Assembly: GCA_036378155.1 (NCBI GenBank)
Contig: DASUXA010000017.1
Coordinates: 62,001-126,000 of the forward strand
Origin: DASUXA01 sp036378155
Lineage (GTDB): Bacteria > Actinomycetota > Actinomycetes > Mycobacteriales > Micromonosporaceae
Length of the DNA stretch: 64,000 nt
Direction: 5' to 3'
Shown here: piece by piece, positions 35,046 to 42,811 of the stretch
How the letters are laid out: each line of letters opens with the position of its first letter
Position numbering within the stretch: position 1 is the first letter of the stretch
The notes under the pieces: generated by a model
What the model was told of the DNA's origin: nothing
Database searches by the model: none
The model's input: the letters and a program-made list of their open reading frames with translations, nothing else
Translations under genes and position numbers: made by a program

Positions 35046-35672
35046 ATGTTGATTCGCCACCGCGGAGTCGCGCCCCAGGTCGATCCCACCGCCTGGGTCG
35101 CGCCGACCGCCACGCTCGTCGGGGACGTCCGGATCGGTCCGCGGGTCCGGGTGAGTTACGGCGCGGTACTCGACGCCGAGGGTTCGCGGATCGAGGTCGG
35201 CGAGGCATGCGTGATCGCCGAGCAGGCGGTGCTGCGGGCGACCGCGACGGGCGAGGTCGACCAGCCGGTGACGCTCGCCGACCACGTCTTCGTCGGGCCG
35301 CACGCGACGCTGCTCGGCTGTCGCGTCGAGCGGTGCGCGTACCTGGCGACGGGCGCCACCGTGCTGCACGCGGCGCGGCTCGGGGCGGGCGCGGTGGTCG
35401 CGGTCGGCGCCCTGGTCCACGCCCGGACGGTGGTGGGCGACGAGGTTTTCGTACCGCCGATGACGGTCGCGATCGGCGAGCCGGCGCGGATCGTGTCGCC
35501 GGACCGTACCGAGGTGATGGCGGCGGCGATCAAGGAAGTCAACTTCGCGTCGGCCGCGTTCGGGGTGCAGGCGCAGTGGGAGGACCGGGTGGCGCGGTAC
35601 GAGCGCACGGCCGAGGTGCGGGTCGCCGAGTTCGGCGCACACGTCGACGACGAGGAAGTGCCGGCAGGGTAA
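35046..35672 (+). CDS. Gamma carbonic anhydrase-like hexapeptide-repeat protein
   Basis: This 208-residue left-handed parallel beta-helix protein resembles the gamma carbonic anhydrase/PaaY/YrdA family, with repeated V-x-G-x-x-A turns and a C-terminal helix. The three zinc His of true enzymes seem largely lost: the loop usually reading GSxLH reads QAVLRA, and VGHxxxLHG reads VGPHATLLG. It is therefore probably not an active carbonic anhydrase but a relative of unknown function. ATG 35046 follows GATAGGGGC with no ribosome site. Confidence 0.82.
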   Translation: MLIRHRGVAPQVDPTAWVAPTATLVGDVRIGPRVRVSYGAVLDAEGSRIEVGEACVIAEQAVLRATATGEVDQPVTLADHVFVGPHATLLGCRVERCAYLATGATVLHAARLGAGAVVAVGALVHARTVVGDEVFVPPMTVAIGEPARIVSPDRTEVMAAAIKEVNFASAAFGVQAQWEDRVARYERTAEVRVAEFGAHVDDEEVPAG

Positions 35673-35697
35673 GGTCCGGCGGCGCAGCCGCCGGACC
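35673..35697. terminator. Twin hairpin terminator, copy 1
   Basis: An 11-bp perfect stem with GCA loop starts directly after the stop codon of the beta-helix gene. An identical 25-mer occurs at 35723-35747. Confidence 0.8.
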
Positions 35698-35720
35698 CGC
35701 GGTGGGACAGCCTGCCGTGC

Positions 35721-35749
35721 GGGGTCCGGCGGCGCAGCCGCCGGACCCC
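35721..35749. terminator. Twin hairpin terminator, copy 2
   Basis: The same 25-mer as copy 1, extended to a 13-bp perfect stem. It ends 8 bp before the stop of the convergent amidase gene, so the two copies may each serve one strand. Confidence 0.8.
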
Positions 35750-35757
35750 GGGCAGCC

Positions 35758-37503
35758 TCAGCTCAGGACCGAGCTGACCTCGCTGGCGGGCACCCACGCC
35801 TGGCGGTGGTTGTAGTTGATGCAGTACCAGGTCACACCGGACGCGACGACGGTGAACGGCGACACGTACTGCGAGTTCGCCGGGGTGCTGCCGGTGATGT
35901 ACGTCCGGGACGAGTCCGGCCGTCCGTAGATGTTGACGGTCTTGCCCTTCGAGACGTTGAGCGTGACGACGGAGCCGCGACCGGCGACGACCGCGCTGGG
36001 CGGTACCGCCAGCCACGCCAGGGTGCCCGTTCCCGACCAGCCCGATCCGGTGTACTCGCCGTACCAGATCTCGTACATCTCCATGCCGCTGCCTGCCGCG
36101 TCCGGCTGGTGCGCCAGGTAGTAGTAGCTGATCGCGGGCTCCACGTTGTCGGTCACGTCGGTGATGTCCGACGCGGTGCCCTTGCGCGGGATCTTCGGGT
36201 CCGCCGTGGACGGTCCGGTGTACAGGTAGAAGAAGTTGAAGTTGTCGGTCGTCTCGGTCCCGTTCGCGCCGAGCGGCTGCTGGTCGGTGCTCGGGCTCAG
36301 GGTGAACACGCCGGCAGGTCCGGTACCGGTCGGGAACGCCACGCCCTGCTGGTTGATCAGGTTCAGGTAGTAGTCCCACAGCCAGTACGGTCCCGGGTCG
36401 ACGTGGTTGGGGGAGGTGCCGGTCGTCGGCGGCGGCGTGGTGCCGTGGCTCATGACGTGGTCGTGGTCCAGCGGGATGTTGTACTTCTTCAGCAGGTAGG
36501 CGACCAGCTTGGCGGAGCTGAGGTATTCGGTCGCGTTGTACCACTGGTAGCCGGTCGAGTCGTAGCCGGCGTTCTCGATGCCGATCGCCCGCTGGTTGTA
36601 CCAGTAGTTGCCGTTCTGGTACGCGATGTCGTGTTCGCGGAGCGTCTGGTACACGGTCCCGTCGCTGTCCACCGTGTAGTGCATGCTGACCTGGCTGGTC
36701 TGGTCCCAGAACACGTTGACCGCGTCGGTACCGGTGCCTTCCACGTCGTGGATGGTGACGAAGTTGATCGGGTAGTCGCTGGGTCGGTTCGCGCCCGCGT
36801 ACGTGCAGGTGGAGTAGACGTTGCAGTCGTACGTGGTCGGCACGATGCAGTCGACCGCGGACGGGTAGTCCACGTTGGTGTCCGAGGTGCAGCCGGCGGG
36901 CAGTGCCGTCACCGCCGGCAGCGTCGCCGCGCGGGAGGTGTCCGGCTGGACGGCGGTCGGCGCGACCGTGATCGTCTCACCGGTCTGTGCCCGTCCGCTG
37001 ATCCCGGTGCGGATGAGCTGGTACACGCTGTCGGCGTAGGTCAGCGCGACCGACCGGGTGCGCGCGCCGCTGTACACGGCGAGCGGGGCGTACCAGTCGC
37101 CGAGTCCGCCGGGCGTGATCCCGAGCGAGCGCGCCTCGTCGCGAAGCACCGCGGCACCCCCCGCGATGTTGCTGGTCAGGTCGCTTTGTACCGTCGCCGC
37201 CGGCACGCCGAGCAGCTCGGCGGCGCGGTCGAGGGTGTCGGCGTGGCTGTTGCGGACCAGGTGCATGCACCCGTACCCGCCGTCGACGCTCGGCGCGCCA
37301 CCGTGGTCGGTGAACCGACCTTCCAGGTAGCAGACCGCGGTGAGGACCTGTGCCGGTACGCCGAACCGGTCGGCGGCGGCGCTGATCGCTCCGGACACGG
37401 TGACCGCCGGTCGGGTCGGCGCCGACCACGCGGTGGCTTGGAGTCCGAACAAGCTGAGGGAGCCGGCGACCGCCGCCACCAGCCATCGTCTGAGTCCAGG
37501 CAT
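35758..37503 (-). CDS. Secreted N-acetylmuramoyl-L-alanine amidase
   Basis: The enzyme cleaves the peptide from muramic acid in peptidoglycan. The 581-residue protein has a signal peptide (1-28), a lysozyme-like/helical N-terminal region, an Amidase_2 (PGRP) domain around residues 235-380 with FVTIHDVEGTG, QVSMHYTVDSDGTVYQ, IGIENAG and a late HVDPGPYW, and a C-terminal SH3-like repeat region ending AWVPASEVSS. GAAGGGAAGG precedes ATG 37503 and a consensus promoter lies upstream. Its export, and the absence of phage genes nearby, suggest cell wall turnover or predation of other bacteria. Confidence 0.93.
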   Translation of the reverse strand: MPGLRRWLVAAVAGSLSLFGLQATAWSAPTRPAVTVSGAISAAADRFGVPAQVLTAVCYLEGRFTDHGGAPSVDGGYGCMHLVRNSHADTLDRAAELLGVPAATVQSDLTSNIAGGAAVLRDEARSLGITPGGLGDWYAPLAVYSGARTRSVALTYADSVYQLIRTGISGRAQTGETITVAPTAVQPDTSRAATLPAVTALPAGCTSDTNVDYPSAVDCIVPTTYDCNVYSTCTYAGANRPSDYPINFVTIHDVEGTGTDAVNVFWDQTSQVSMHYTVDSDGTVYQTLREHDIAYQNGNYWYNQRAIGIENAGYDSTGYQWYNATEYLSSAKLVAYLLKKYNIPLDHDHVMSHGTTPPPTTGTSPNHVDPGPYWLWDYYLNLINQQGVAFPTGTGPAGVFTLSPSTDQQPLGANGTETTDNFNFFYLYTGPSTADPKIPRKGTASDITDVTDNVEPAISYYYLAHQPDAAGSGMEMYEIWYGEYTGSGWSGTGTLAWLAVPPSAVVAGRGSVVTLNVSKGKTVNIYGRPDSSRTYITGSTPANSQYVSPFTVVASGVTWYCINYNHRQAWVPASEVSSVLS

Positions 37504-37573
37504 GGACCTTCCCTTCGTACGGCCGGAGCCGGCGGCACGCGCGGCTGCCGGGTGCCCGCAGTGTTCGAAGTCG

Positions 37574-37602
37574 GTCTATCGCATGCCCGAGGGCTATGTC
37601 AA
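37574..37602 (-). promoter_or_regulatory. Consensus-like sigma-70 promoter of the amidase gene
   Basis: On the minus strand TTGACA (37597-37602) and ATAGAC (37574-37579) are spaced by 17 bp. The predicted transcript would have a leader of about 64 bases with a strong ribosome site. Confidence 0.7.
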
Positions 37603-37728
37603 TAGTCTTCAATGTATTCGGCGATCGCGGCACTATCCTTCACGGCCGGTACGAGTGGTCGCGGCGCGCCGTCGGCGCAGCCGGGTGCGGGTCGAAGCCG
37701 GACGCGCCGCCGCCGGCTGCCGGGGCAT

Positions 37729-37734
37729 TAGCCT
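37729..37734 (+). promoter_or_regulatory. Candidate -10 box (TAGCCT), leaderless start
   Basis: TAGCCT ends 6 bases before the ATG at 37741, without a ribosome site between. Confidence 0.45.
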
Positions 37735-37740
37735 GGGGCA

Positions 37741-38736
37741 ATGCTCGTACTGAGCCGGACCCAGGTCGAGTCGCTGCTCGACCTGGACGCGTTGATCGAC
37801 GCGCTCGCCGACACGCTGGTCGATCTGAGCGCCGGACGCACATCGGTACCGCCCCGCACCGCCGCCGAAGTCGAAGGGCGGGACGGGCTGCTGCTCGCGA
37901 TGCCCGGCTACGTGCCGTCAGCCGGGGTACTGGCAGCGAAACTCGTCTCGCTGTTCCCCCGCAACGCGGGCGGGGTGCTGCCCACCCACCAGGCGGTGAT
38001 CGTCGCGTTCGACCCGGACAACGGGGCGCCGATCGCGTTTCTGGACGGTACCGCGATCACCGCCGCCCGTACCGGCGCCTGCTCGGCGTTGTCGGCGCGG
38101 CTGCTCGCCCGACCCGACGCCGGTGTGCTCGCCGTCGTCGGTACCGGGGTCCAGGCGAGGTCGCACGCCCGCGCGATGTGCCGGGTACGCCCGATCCGGC
38201 AGATCCGGGTCGCCGGGCGCGACCCGGCGAAGGTACGCGCGCTCGCCGAGGAACTGGCGACCGAACTGGACGACGAACGGGAGATCGCCGTCCACGCCAT
38301 GCCGTCGTACCGGGACGCGCTGCGCGACGCCGACATCGTCGCGGCGACCACGCACACCGCCGACCCGGTGGTACGTCGGGAGTGGCTGACCCCCGGCGCG
38401 CACGTCACCTCCGTCGGGTACAACCCGGCGGGTCGCGAACTCGACGACGCCACCGTGGCGGACGCCCTGGTCTGCGTCGACTCGAGGCGCGCGACCCTCG
38501 CCCCGTTCCCGTCCGGCAGCAACGACCTGCTGGCGCCGATCAGTACCGGCATCCTCAGCGCGGATCGGGTGTCCGAACTGGGGGAGATCATCGGCGGCAG
38601 CCGCCCCGGGCGGGACCGCGACGACCAGATCACGCTGTACAAATCGGTCGGGGTCGCCGAGGAGGACGCGACAGCGACCGCGCTGGTGCTCGCCGCCGCA
38701 CGCGAACACGGCGTCGGGTCGCGCATCACCCTGTAG
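37741..38736 (+). CDS. Ornithine cyclodeaminase / mu-crystallin family protein
   Basis: This 331-residue NAD(P)-dependent protein has the mu-crystallin-fold landmarks AKLVSLFPRN, DGTAITAARTGACSALSA, the dinucleotide-binding VVGTGVQARSHARAM and VTSVGYNPAGREL. Members are ornithine cyclodeaminases, alanine dehydrogenases or imine reductases. Without substrate-binding details the reaction is open. No amino-acid pathway genes are next to it. It converges on the ClC gene 31 bp downstream. Confidence 0.92.
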   Translation: MLVLSRTQVESLLDLDALIDALADTLVDLSAGRTSVPPRTAAEVEGRDGLLLAMPGYVPSAGVLAAKLVSLFPRNAGGVLPTHQAVIVAFDPDNGAPIAFLDGTAITAARTGACSALSARLLARPDAGVLAVVGTGVQARSHARAMCRVRPIRQIRVAGRDPAKVRALAEELATELDDEREIAVHAMPSYRDALRDADIVAATTHTADPVVRREWLTPGAHVTSVGYNPAGRELDDATVADALVCVDSRRATLAPFPSGSNDLLAPISTGILSADRVSELGEIIGGSRPGRDRDDQITLYKSVGVAEEDATATALVLAAAREHGVGSRITL

Positions 38737-38767
38737 CGCATCATCCTGTGGCGCGCGCCGCTCAGGA

Positions 38768-40099
38768 TCAGCGCCGACCGGCGGGTACCGCTACCGCCGG
38801 CGCCGGTTCGGCGGACCGGCCCGGTGTCGGGGCGGGCGCGATCCTCGCGGACACCACGTACGCGACCACGACCGCGACGATGACCAGCGGCATCAGCGTG
38901 ATCCCGTCCTTACCCAGCAGCAGGGTCGCCAGCAGCACCGAGGTGAACGGCAGGTTGAGCATCGCGGTACACATGGCTCCGATGCCCATCGCCGCCGCCG
39001 TCACGGGCGGCAGACCGGGCAGGTGGGACAGCAGCAGCCCGCCGGCCGCGCCGAGGTACATCGCCGGGAACACCGGCCCGCCCCGGAAGGCGCTCATCGA
39101 CGCCGCGTACGCCAGCCCTTTGCACGCGATGAGCAGCAGCAGGACACCGACGCCGTAGCCGGCGCTGCTGTCGATCAGCGGACCCAGCCCGCTCTGCCCG
39201 GAGAACAACACGTCCGCCGAGCCCTTGCCGGTCACCACGGTGTACAGCACAGCCAGTGCCCCGACGACCAGTCCGACCATCGGCGTGACGAGCAGGACCC
39301 GCCGGTCGACGTGCGGACGGACCAGCCGCGCCAGCCGCCGGATGCCGGTACCGGCGAACGCCGCGGCGACCCCGATGCCGACCGCCCAGCCGAACTGGGC
39401 GACGTCGGGGCTGGCGGCGTGCGGCAGATCCGGCAGGGTCAGCGACATCGTGCCGAGTCCGGTCCACGCGTCCAGCCCGACGAAGATCAGCGCGCCGACA
39501 CCCGCCGACAGCAGACCCGGTACCAGGACCGGACCGAGCATCGCCCCGCCCAGCCCGGACGCCTCCATCAGCAGGAACGCGCCGGTGACGGGCGAGCCGA
39601 GCAGGGTGCTGATCGCGGCGAAGCTGCCCGCGGCCGCGACCACCGGCGTCGCGGTCGGCGGGACGCGCCGCCTGCCGAGTCGCAGTGTCGCGGCGGCGAG
39701 GCCGCCGCCCAGCGCGATCAGCGGCGCCTCGGGTCCGAGTACCGCCCCCAGCCCGAGCGTGGCGAGCGCCGCGAGCGCGATGCCCGGCAATTCGCGAGCA
39801 GTCGCGACGGTACCGGTGGTGAAGCCGTCGGCGGGCGAATGCCCGCCGCGCCCCGGCAGGCGGTGGATCGCCAACCCGACCAGGATGCCGGCGACCCCGA
39901 GCACCGGTACCGGCCACCACGCCGGCTCCGTCGCGTACCCGACCGCCCTGGGCAGGTCCGTGAAGATCCAGGTCTGGAGCAGGTGGACGAGTTCCAGGAA
40001 GAAGTACGCGACGGCGGCGATCGGGATGCCGAGGATCGCGGCGAACGCCAGCAGCCGGACGTAGTCGCGCGATCGCAGCAGCTCGGCGGGGCTGGTCAC
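38768..40099 (-). CDS. ClC family chloride channel/antiporter
   Basis: This 443-residue protein has about ten membrane segments with the ClC selectivity motifs GPEAPLIALG (the glutamate gate of the antiporter type is present) and FRGGPVFPAMYLG, plus GSPVTGAFLLMEA. The typical GSGIP motif is replaced by GRGGHSPADG in this region, as in the subfamily of voltage-gated chloride channel family proteins of actinobacteria. GTG 40099 is taken as start; a longer start up to 40321 is possible but would add a non-conserved segment. Confidence 0.88.
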   Translation of the reverse strand: MTSPAELLRSRDYVRLLAFAAILGIPIAAVAYFFLELVHLLQTWIFTDLPRAVGYATEPAWWPVPVLGVAGILVGLAIHRLPGRGGHSPADGFTTGTVATARELPGIALAALATLGLGAVLGPEAPLIALGGGLAAATLRLGRRRVPPTATPVVAAAGSFAAISTLLGSPVTGAFLLMEASGLGGAMLGPVLVPGLLSAGVGALIFVGLDAWTGLGTMSLTLPDLPHAASPDVAQFGWAVGIGVAAAFAGTGIRRLARLVRPHVDRRVLLVTPMVGLVVGALAVLYTVVTGKGSADVLFSGQSGLGPLIDSSAGYGVGVLLLLIACKGLAYAASMSAFRGGPVFPAMYLGAAGGLLLSHLPGLPPVTAAAMGIGAMCTAMLNLPFTSVLLATLLLGKDGITLMPLVIVAVVVAYVVSARIAPAPTPGRSAEPAPAVAVPAGRR

Positions 40100-40205
40100 G
40101 TCCAGAGCGTGCCACCGCCAGCCGGGGCGCCGCCGGGATACGGCGCGCCTCGCGTCGCTCGACTGCGTGGATTCCGCGGTACCGGTGCCCGAAGCGTACC
40201 TAGCA

Positions 40206-40249
40206 TTGACATCGGTGCCGTGGTGAGCTGCGATTTCGGTGATCGCAGC
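40206..40249 (+). promoter_or_regulatory. MFS promoter with overlapping palindrome
   Basis: TTGACA (40206-40211) and TGCGAT (40229-40234) are spaced by 17 bp. The inverted repeat GCTGCGAT-N7-ATCGCAGC (40227-40249) covers the -10 box and start point, a common arrangement for TetR- or MarR-type repressors. No regulator gene is adjacent. Confidence 0.6.
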
Positions 40250-40296
40250 GGGGTTCGCCCGGAGCCACCGATCCCGTGGCGCGGGGGAGTTCGCCG

Positions 40297-41769
40297 ATGG
40301 CTCGTACCCGGACTGTCGCACCCGCCGTGTCCGCCGGCTCGATGGTGCTGCCGCTCGCCCTGGCTCAGTTCATCGCCAGCTATGCCGGTACCAACATGAA
40401 CGTCGCGATCACCACGATCGCGACCGACATCGGCACGACCGTCATCGGCATGCAGACCACGATCACGCTGTTCACGCTGACGATGGCGTCCCTGATGATT
40501 CCGGGCAGCAAACTGACCGACATCTGGGGTCGCAAGACGTGCTTCGCGGCAGGTCTGGCGGTGTACGGGGCCGGGGCGTTGCTGGCCCTGCTCTCCCAGG
40601 GCATCGGCTTGATGATCGTCGGGTACTCGCTGCTCGAGGGCATCGGCTCCGCGCTGATGATCCCGCCGATCTACATCCTGATCACGGTCGCCTTCCCGGA
40701 CCTCCGGTCGCGCGCCAAGTACTTCGGCGTGGTCAGCGGAGCGGCAGGGCTGGGCGCGGCAGCCGGACCTCTGGTCGGCGGCCTGATCACCAGCGCGATC
40801 AGTTGGCGGGCGTCGTTCGGGCTCCAGGTTCTCGTGGTCGCCGCGATCGCCCTACTGGCCCGGCGGATCGTGGACCCACCGAGGCAGGGTCGGTCGCCGG
40901 CCTTCGACCTGCTCGGCGCGGTCCTGTCGGCTGCCGGTCTGTTCTTCGTGGTGCTCGGCATCCTCCAGTCCACGAAGTACGGCTGGCTGGTGGCTCGCGA
41001 GGACTTCTCGATCGGCGGTACCGTCCTGATCCCGCGAGGGTCGATCTCCCCGATCTGGCTGTTCGTGGCCATCGGCGTACTGATCCTGATCGGTTTCTTC
41101 CTGCATATCCGTGCCCGCGAGAAGGCGGGGCGCGATCCGCTGATCAGCCTGCGGCTGTTCGAACGCCGGGCGTCGAACTTCGGCCTCGCCACGCAGAACA
41201 TCCAGTGGCTCACACTGCAGGGTTCGTTCTTCGTGATCTCGGTGTTCCTCCAACAGATCCGCAACTACAACGCCATTGAGACGGGGCTGATGCTGACGCC
41301 CACCACCGTGGGCATCCTGTTGTCCTCAGCCGCGGCAGGCCGGCTCGCCCGACGGCGGGCGCAGAACACCCTGATCCGCGCCGGTTTCGTGGTCACCACC
41401 GCGGGCATGGCGCTGATGCTGATACTCGTCAGGGAAACGTCGGGCGTGTTCGAGTTCGTGCCCGGGCTGTTCCTGATGGGCCTCGGGATCGGCGTGATGC
41501 TGACCTCGTCGGTGAACGTCGTGCAGTCCAGCTTCCCCGAGTCCGACCAGGGCGACATCTCCGGTCTGTCGCGCAGCGTCTCCAACCTGGGGTCGTCACT
41601 GGGCACGGCGTTGGCCGGCTCGGTGCTGGTGGCCTCCCCGTACCCCGGCGGCAAGGCGGTCGCGCTCGCCCTCGCCACCCTCCTGGTGATCTCCCTGCTC
41701 GGGCTGGTCGCGGCACTGTTCATTCCGGGCGAGACACAGCAGCCTGTCGCGCAGCCCGCGGCGGTGTGA
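40297..41769 (+). CDS. MFS transporter, DHA2 (EmrB/QacA) type
   Basis: This 490-residue protein has about 14 membrane helices, as in drug:proton antiporters of the DHA2 family. The motif A-like segment KLTDIWGRKTCF follows helix 2, and motif C appears as VSGAAGLGAAAGPLVGG. ATG 40297 follows GGGGGAG with good spacing; GTG 40276 is less likely. The promoter carries a palindrome overlapping its -10. Substrate is unknown; it may export toxic compounds. Confidence 0.93.
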   Translation: MARTRTVAPAVSAGSMVLPLALAQFIASYAGTNMNVAITTIATDIGTTVIGMQTTITLFTLTMASLMIPGSKLTDIWGRKTCFAAGLAVYGAGALLALLSQGIGLMIVGYSLLEGIGSALMIPPIYILITVAFPDLRSRAKYFGVVSGAAGLGAAAGPLVGGLITSAISWRASFGLQVLVVAAIALLARRIVDPPRQGRSPAFDLLGAVLSAAGLFFVVLGILQSTKYGWLVAREDFSIGGTVLIPRGSISPIWLFVAIGVLILIGFFLHIRAREKAGRDPLISLRLFERRASNFGLATQNIQWLTLQGSFFVISVFLQQIRNYNAIETGLMLTPTTVGILLSSAAAGRLARRRAQNTLIRAGFVVTTAGMALMLILVRETSGVFEFVPGLFLMGLGIGVMLTSSVNVVQSSFPESDQGDISGLSRSVSNLGSSLGTALAGSVLVASPYPGGKAVALALATLLVISLLGLVAALFIPGETQQPVAQPAAV

Positions 41770-41884
41770 CCCCGCACCACTTCCCCGATTCGTCTGCGTG
41801 CCCGGTGACGTCCGGGCTACGTTCGGGGCGTCGGCACGGCGGCGGACCCGTCGTCAGCCGGCGCGGAACCGTGGGGGCGGTGAC

Positions 41885-42331
41885 ATGACTGACGACATCG
41901 AGAGCATGGGACCCGTCGACTACCTGGTGGTCGAGTTTCCCGGTGGCCGGATGACCGGGGAGGGTCTGCCGCTGCTGGTCGACCTGGTCGATCGCGGCAT
42001 CATCCGGATCCTGGACGTGGCGTTCGTGCGCAAGGAGCAGGACGGTTCGGTCGTCGGCATGTCCATCGAGGACGCCGGCGCCCTCGCCGGACAGAACGTG
42101 ACCGTCTTCGCGGGAGCGTCGTCCGGTCTGCTCGGCGGGGACGACATCGAGGAAGCCGGGGCGGCGCTGGAACCGGGCAGCGTGGCCGGGATTCTGGTGT
42201 ACGAGAACGTGTGGGCGGCTCCGCTGGCGACCGCGATCCGGCGCGGCGGCGGTCAGTTGGTGGCGGGCGGTCGCATCCCGGTACAGGCGATCCTCGCCGC
42301 GCTCGACGCCACCGAGTCCGCCGCTGCTTAG
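41885..42331 (+). CDS. DUF6325 family protein
   Basis: This 148-residue soluble protein begins with MGPVDYLVVEFP and contains LVDRGIIRILDVAFVRK and GILVYENVWAAPLATAIRR, features of the DUF6325 family common in actinobacteria. It is typically followed by a SHOCT-domain gene, as here (71 bp). The function is unknown; the pair often appears in stress-related neighbourhoods (general impression). Confidence 0.85.
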   Translation: MTDDIESMGPVDYLVVEFPGGRMTGEGLPLLVDLVDRGIIRILDVAFVRKEQDGSVVGMSIEDAGALAGQNVTVFAGASSGLLGGDDIEEAGAALEPGSVAGILVYENVWAAPLATAIRRGGGQLVAGGRIPVQAILAALDATESAAA

Positions 42332-42402
42332 ACCAGCGGCTGAGGCAATTCCGCAGCCGCGTCGAGCAGCGGCTGAACGTGACGCAGCGGAAGGGACGGA
42401 CG

Positions 42403-42720
42403 ATGCCGGGTCTCATTCGAGGAGTGGCGCGCACGGCCGTGGTTGCCGGTACCGCCACTGCCGTGTCCAACCGGGTCAGCCGGCGGCAGCAGGGTCGCTG
42501 GGCCCAGCAGGAACAGCAGCAGGCGTACGACCAGCAGCAGGCCTACTACCAGCAGCAGGCGTATCCGCCGCAGGGGTACCAGCAGCCGGCGGCGCAGCCC
42601 GCCGGGGGCGACATGACCGACAAGATCGAGCAGCTCAAGCAGCTCGGCGAGCTCAAAGCCCAGGGGGTACTCACCGACGCCGAGTTCGAGGCGCAGAAGC
42701 AGCGCATCCTCGGCTCCTGA
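42403..42720 (+). CDS. SHOCT domain protein
   Basis: This 105-residue protein has an N-terminal amphipathic stretch (GLIRGVARTAVVAGTATAVS), a Gln/Tyr-rich low-complexity middle encoded by CAG-rich sequence (about residues 30-65) and a C-terminal SHOCT motif (KIEQLKQLGELKAQGVLTD followed by EFEAQKQRIL). SHOCT domains mediate oligomerisation or membrane association. GGAAGGGA precedes ATG 42403. Confidence 0.9.
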   Translation: MPGLIRGVARTAVVAGTATAVSNRVSRRQQGRWAQQEQQQAYDQQQAYYQQQAYPPQGYQQPAAQPAGGDMTDKIEQLKQLGELKAQGVLTDAEFEAQKQRILGS

Positions 42721-42761
42721 CCGGTGAACCACTCCGGACCCGGGAACGGACCTCGGAAGCC

Positions 42762-42796
42762 GATCGGGGGACGGGCGTGACGCCCGTCCCCCGATC
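42762..42796. terminator. Perfect 16-bp bidirectional hairpin terminator
   Basis: Bases 42762-42777 and 42781-42796 are perfect complements with a TGA loop, placed between the convergent SHOCT and GH15 genes. Confidence 0.88.
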
Positions 42797-42811
42797 CGCT
42801 TGTCGTGCCGG

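Noticed and set aside
33276..35642. A 788-codon minus-strand open frame through the hairpin-rich region and rnz
   Set aside because: It runs in another frame over the well-supported rnz gene and opposite the beta-helix gene, has no domain, and contains the inverted repeats as meaningless Arg-rich sequence.
37504..37740. Possible ydaO-type riboswitch upstream of the secreted amidase
   Set aside because: The predicted leader is only about 64 bases, too short, and I see none of the conserved motifs.
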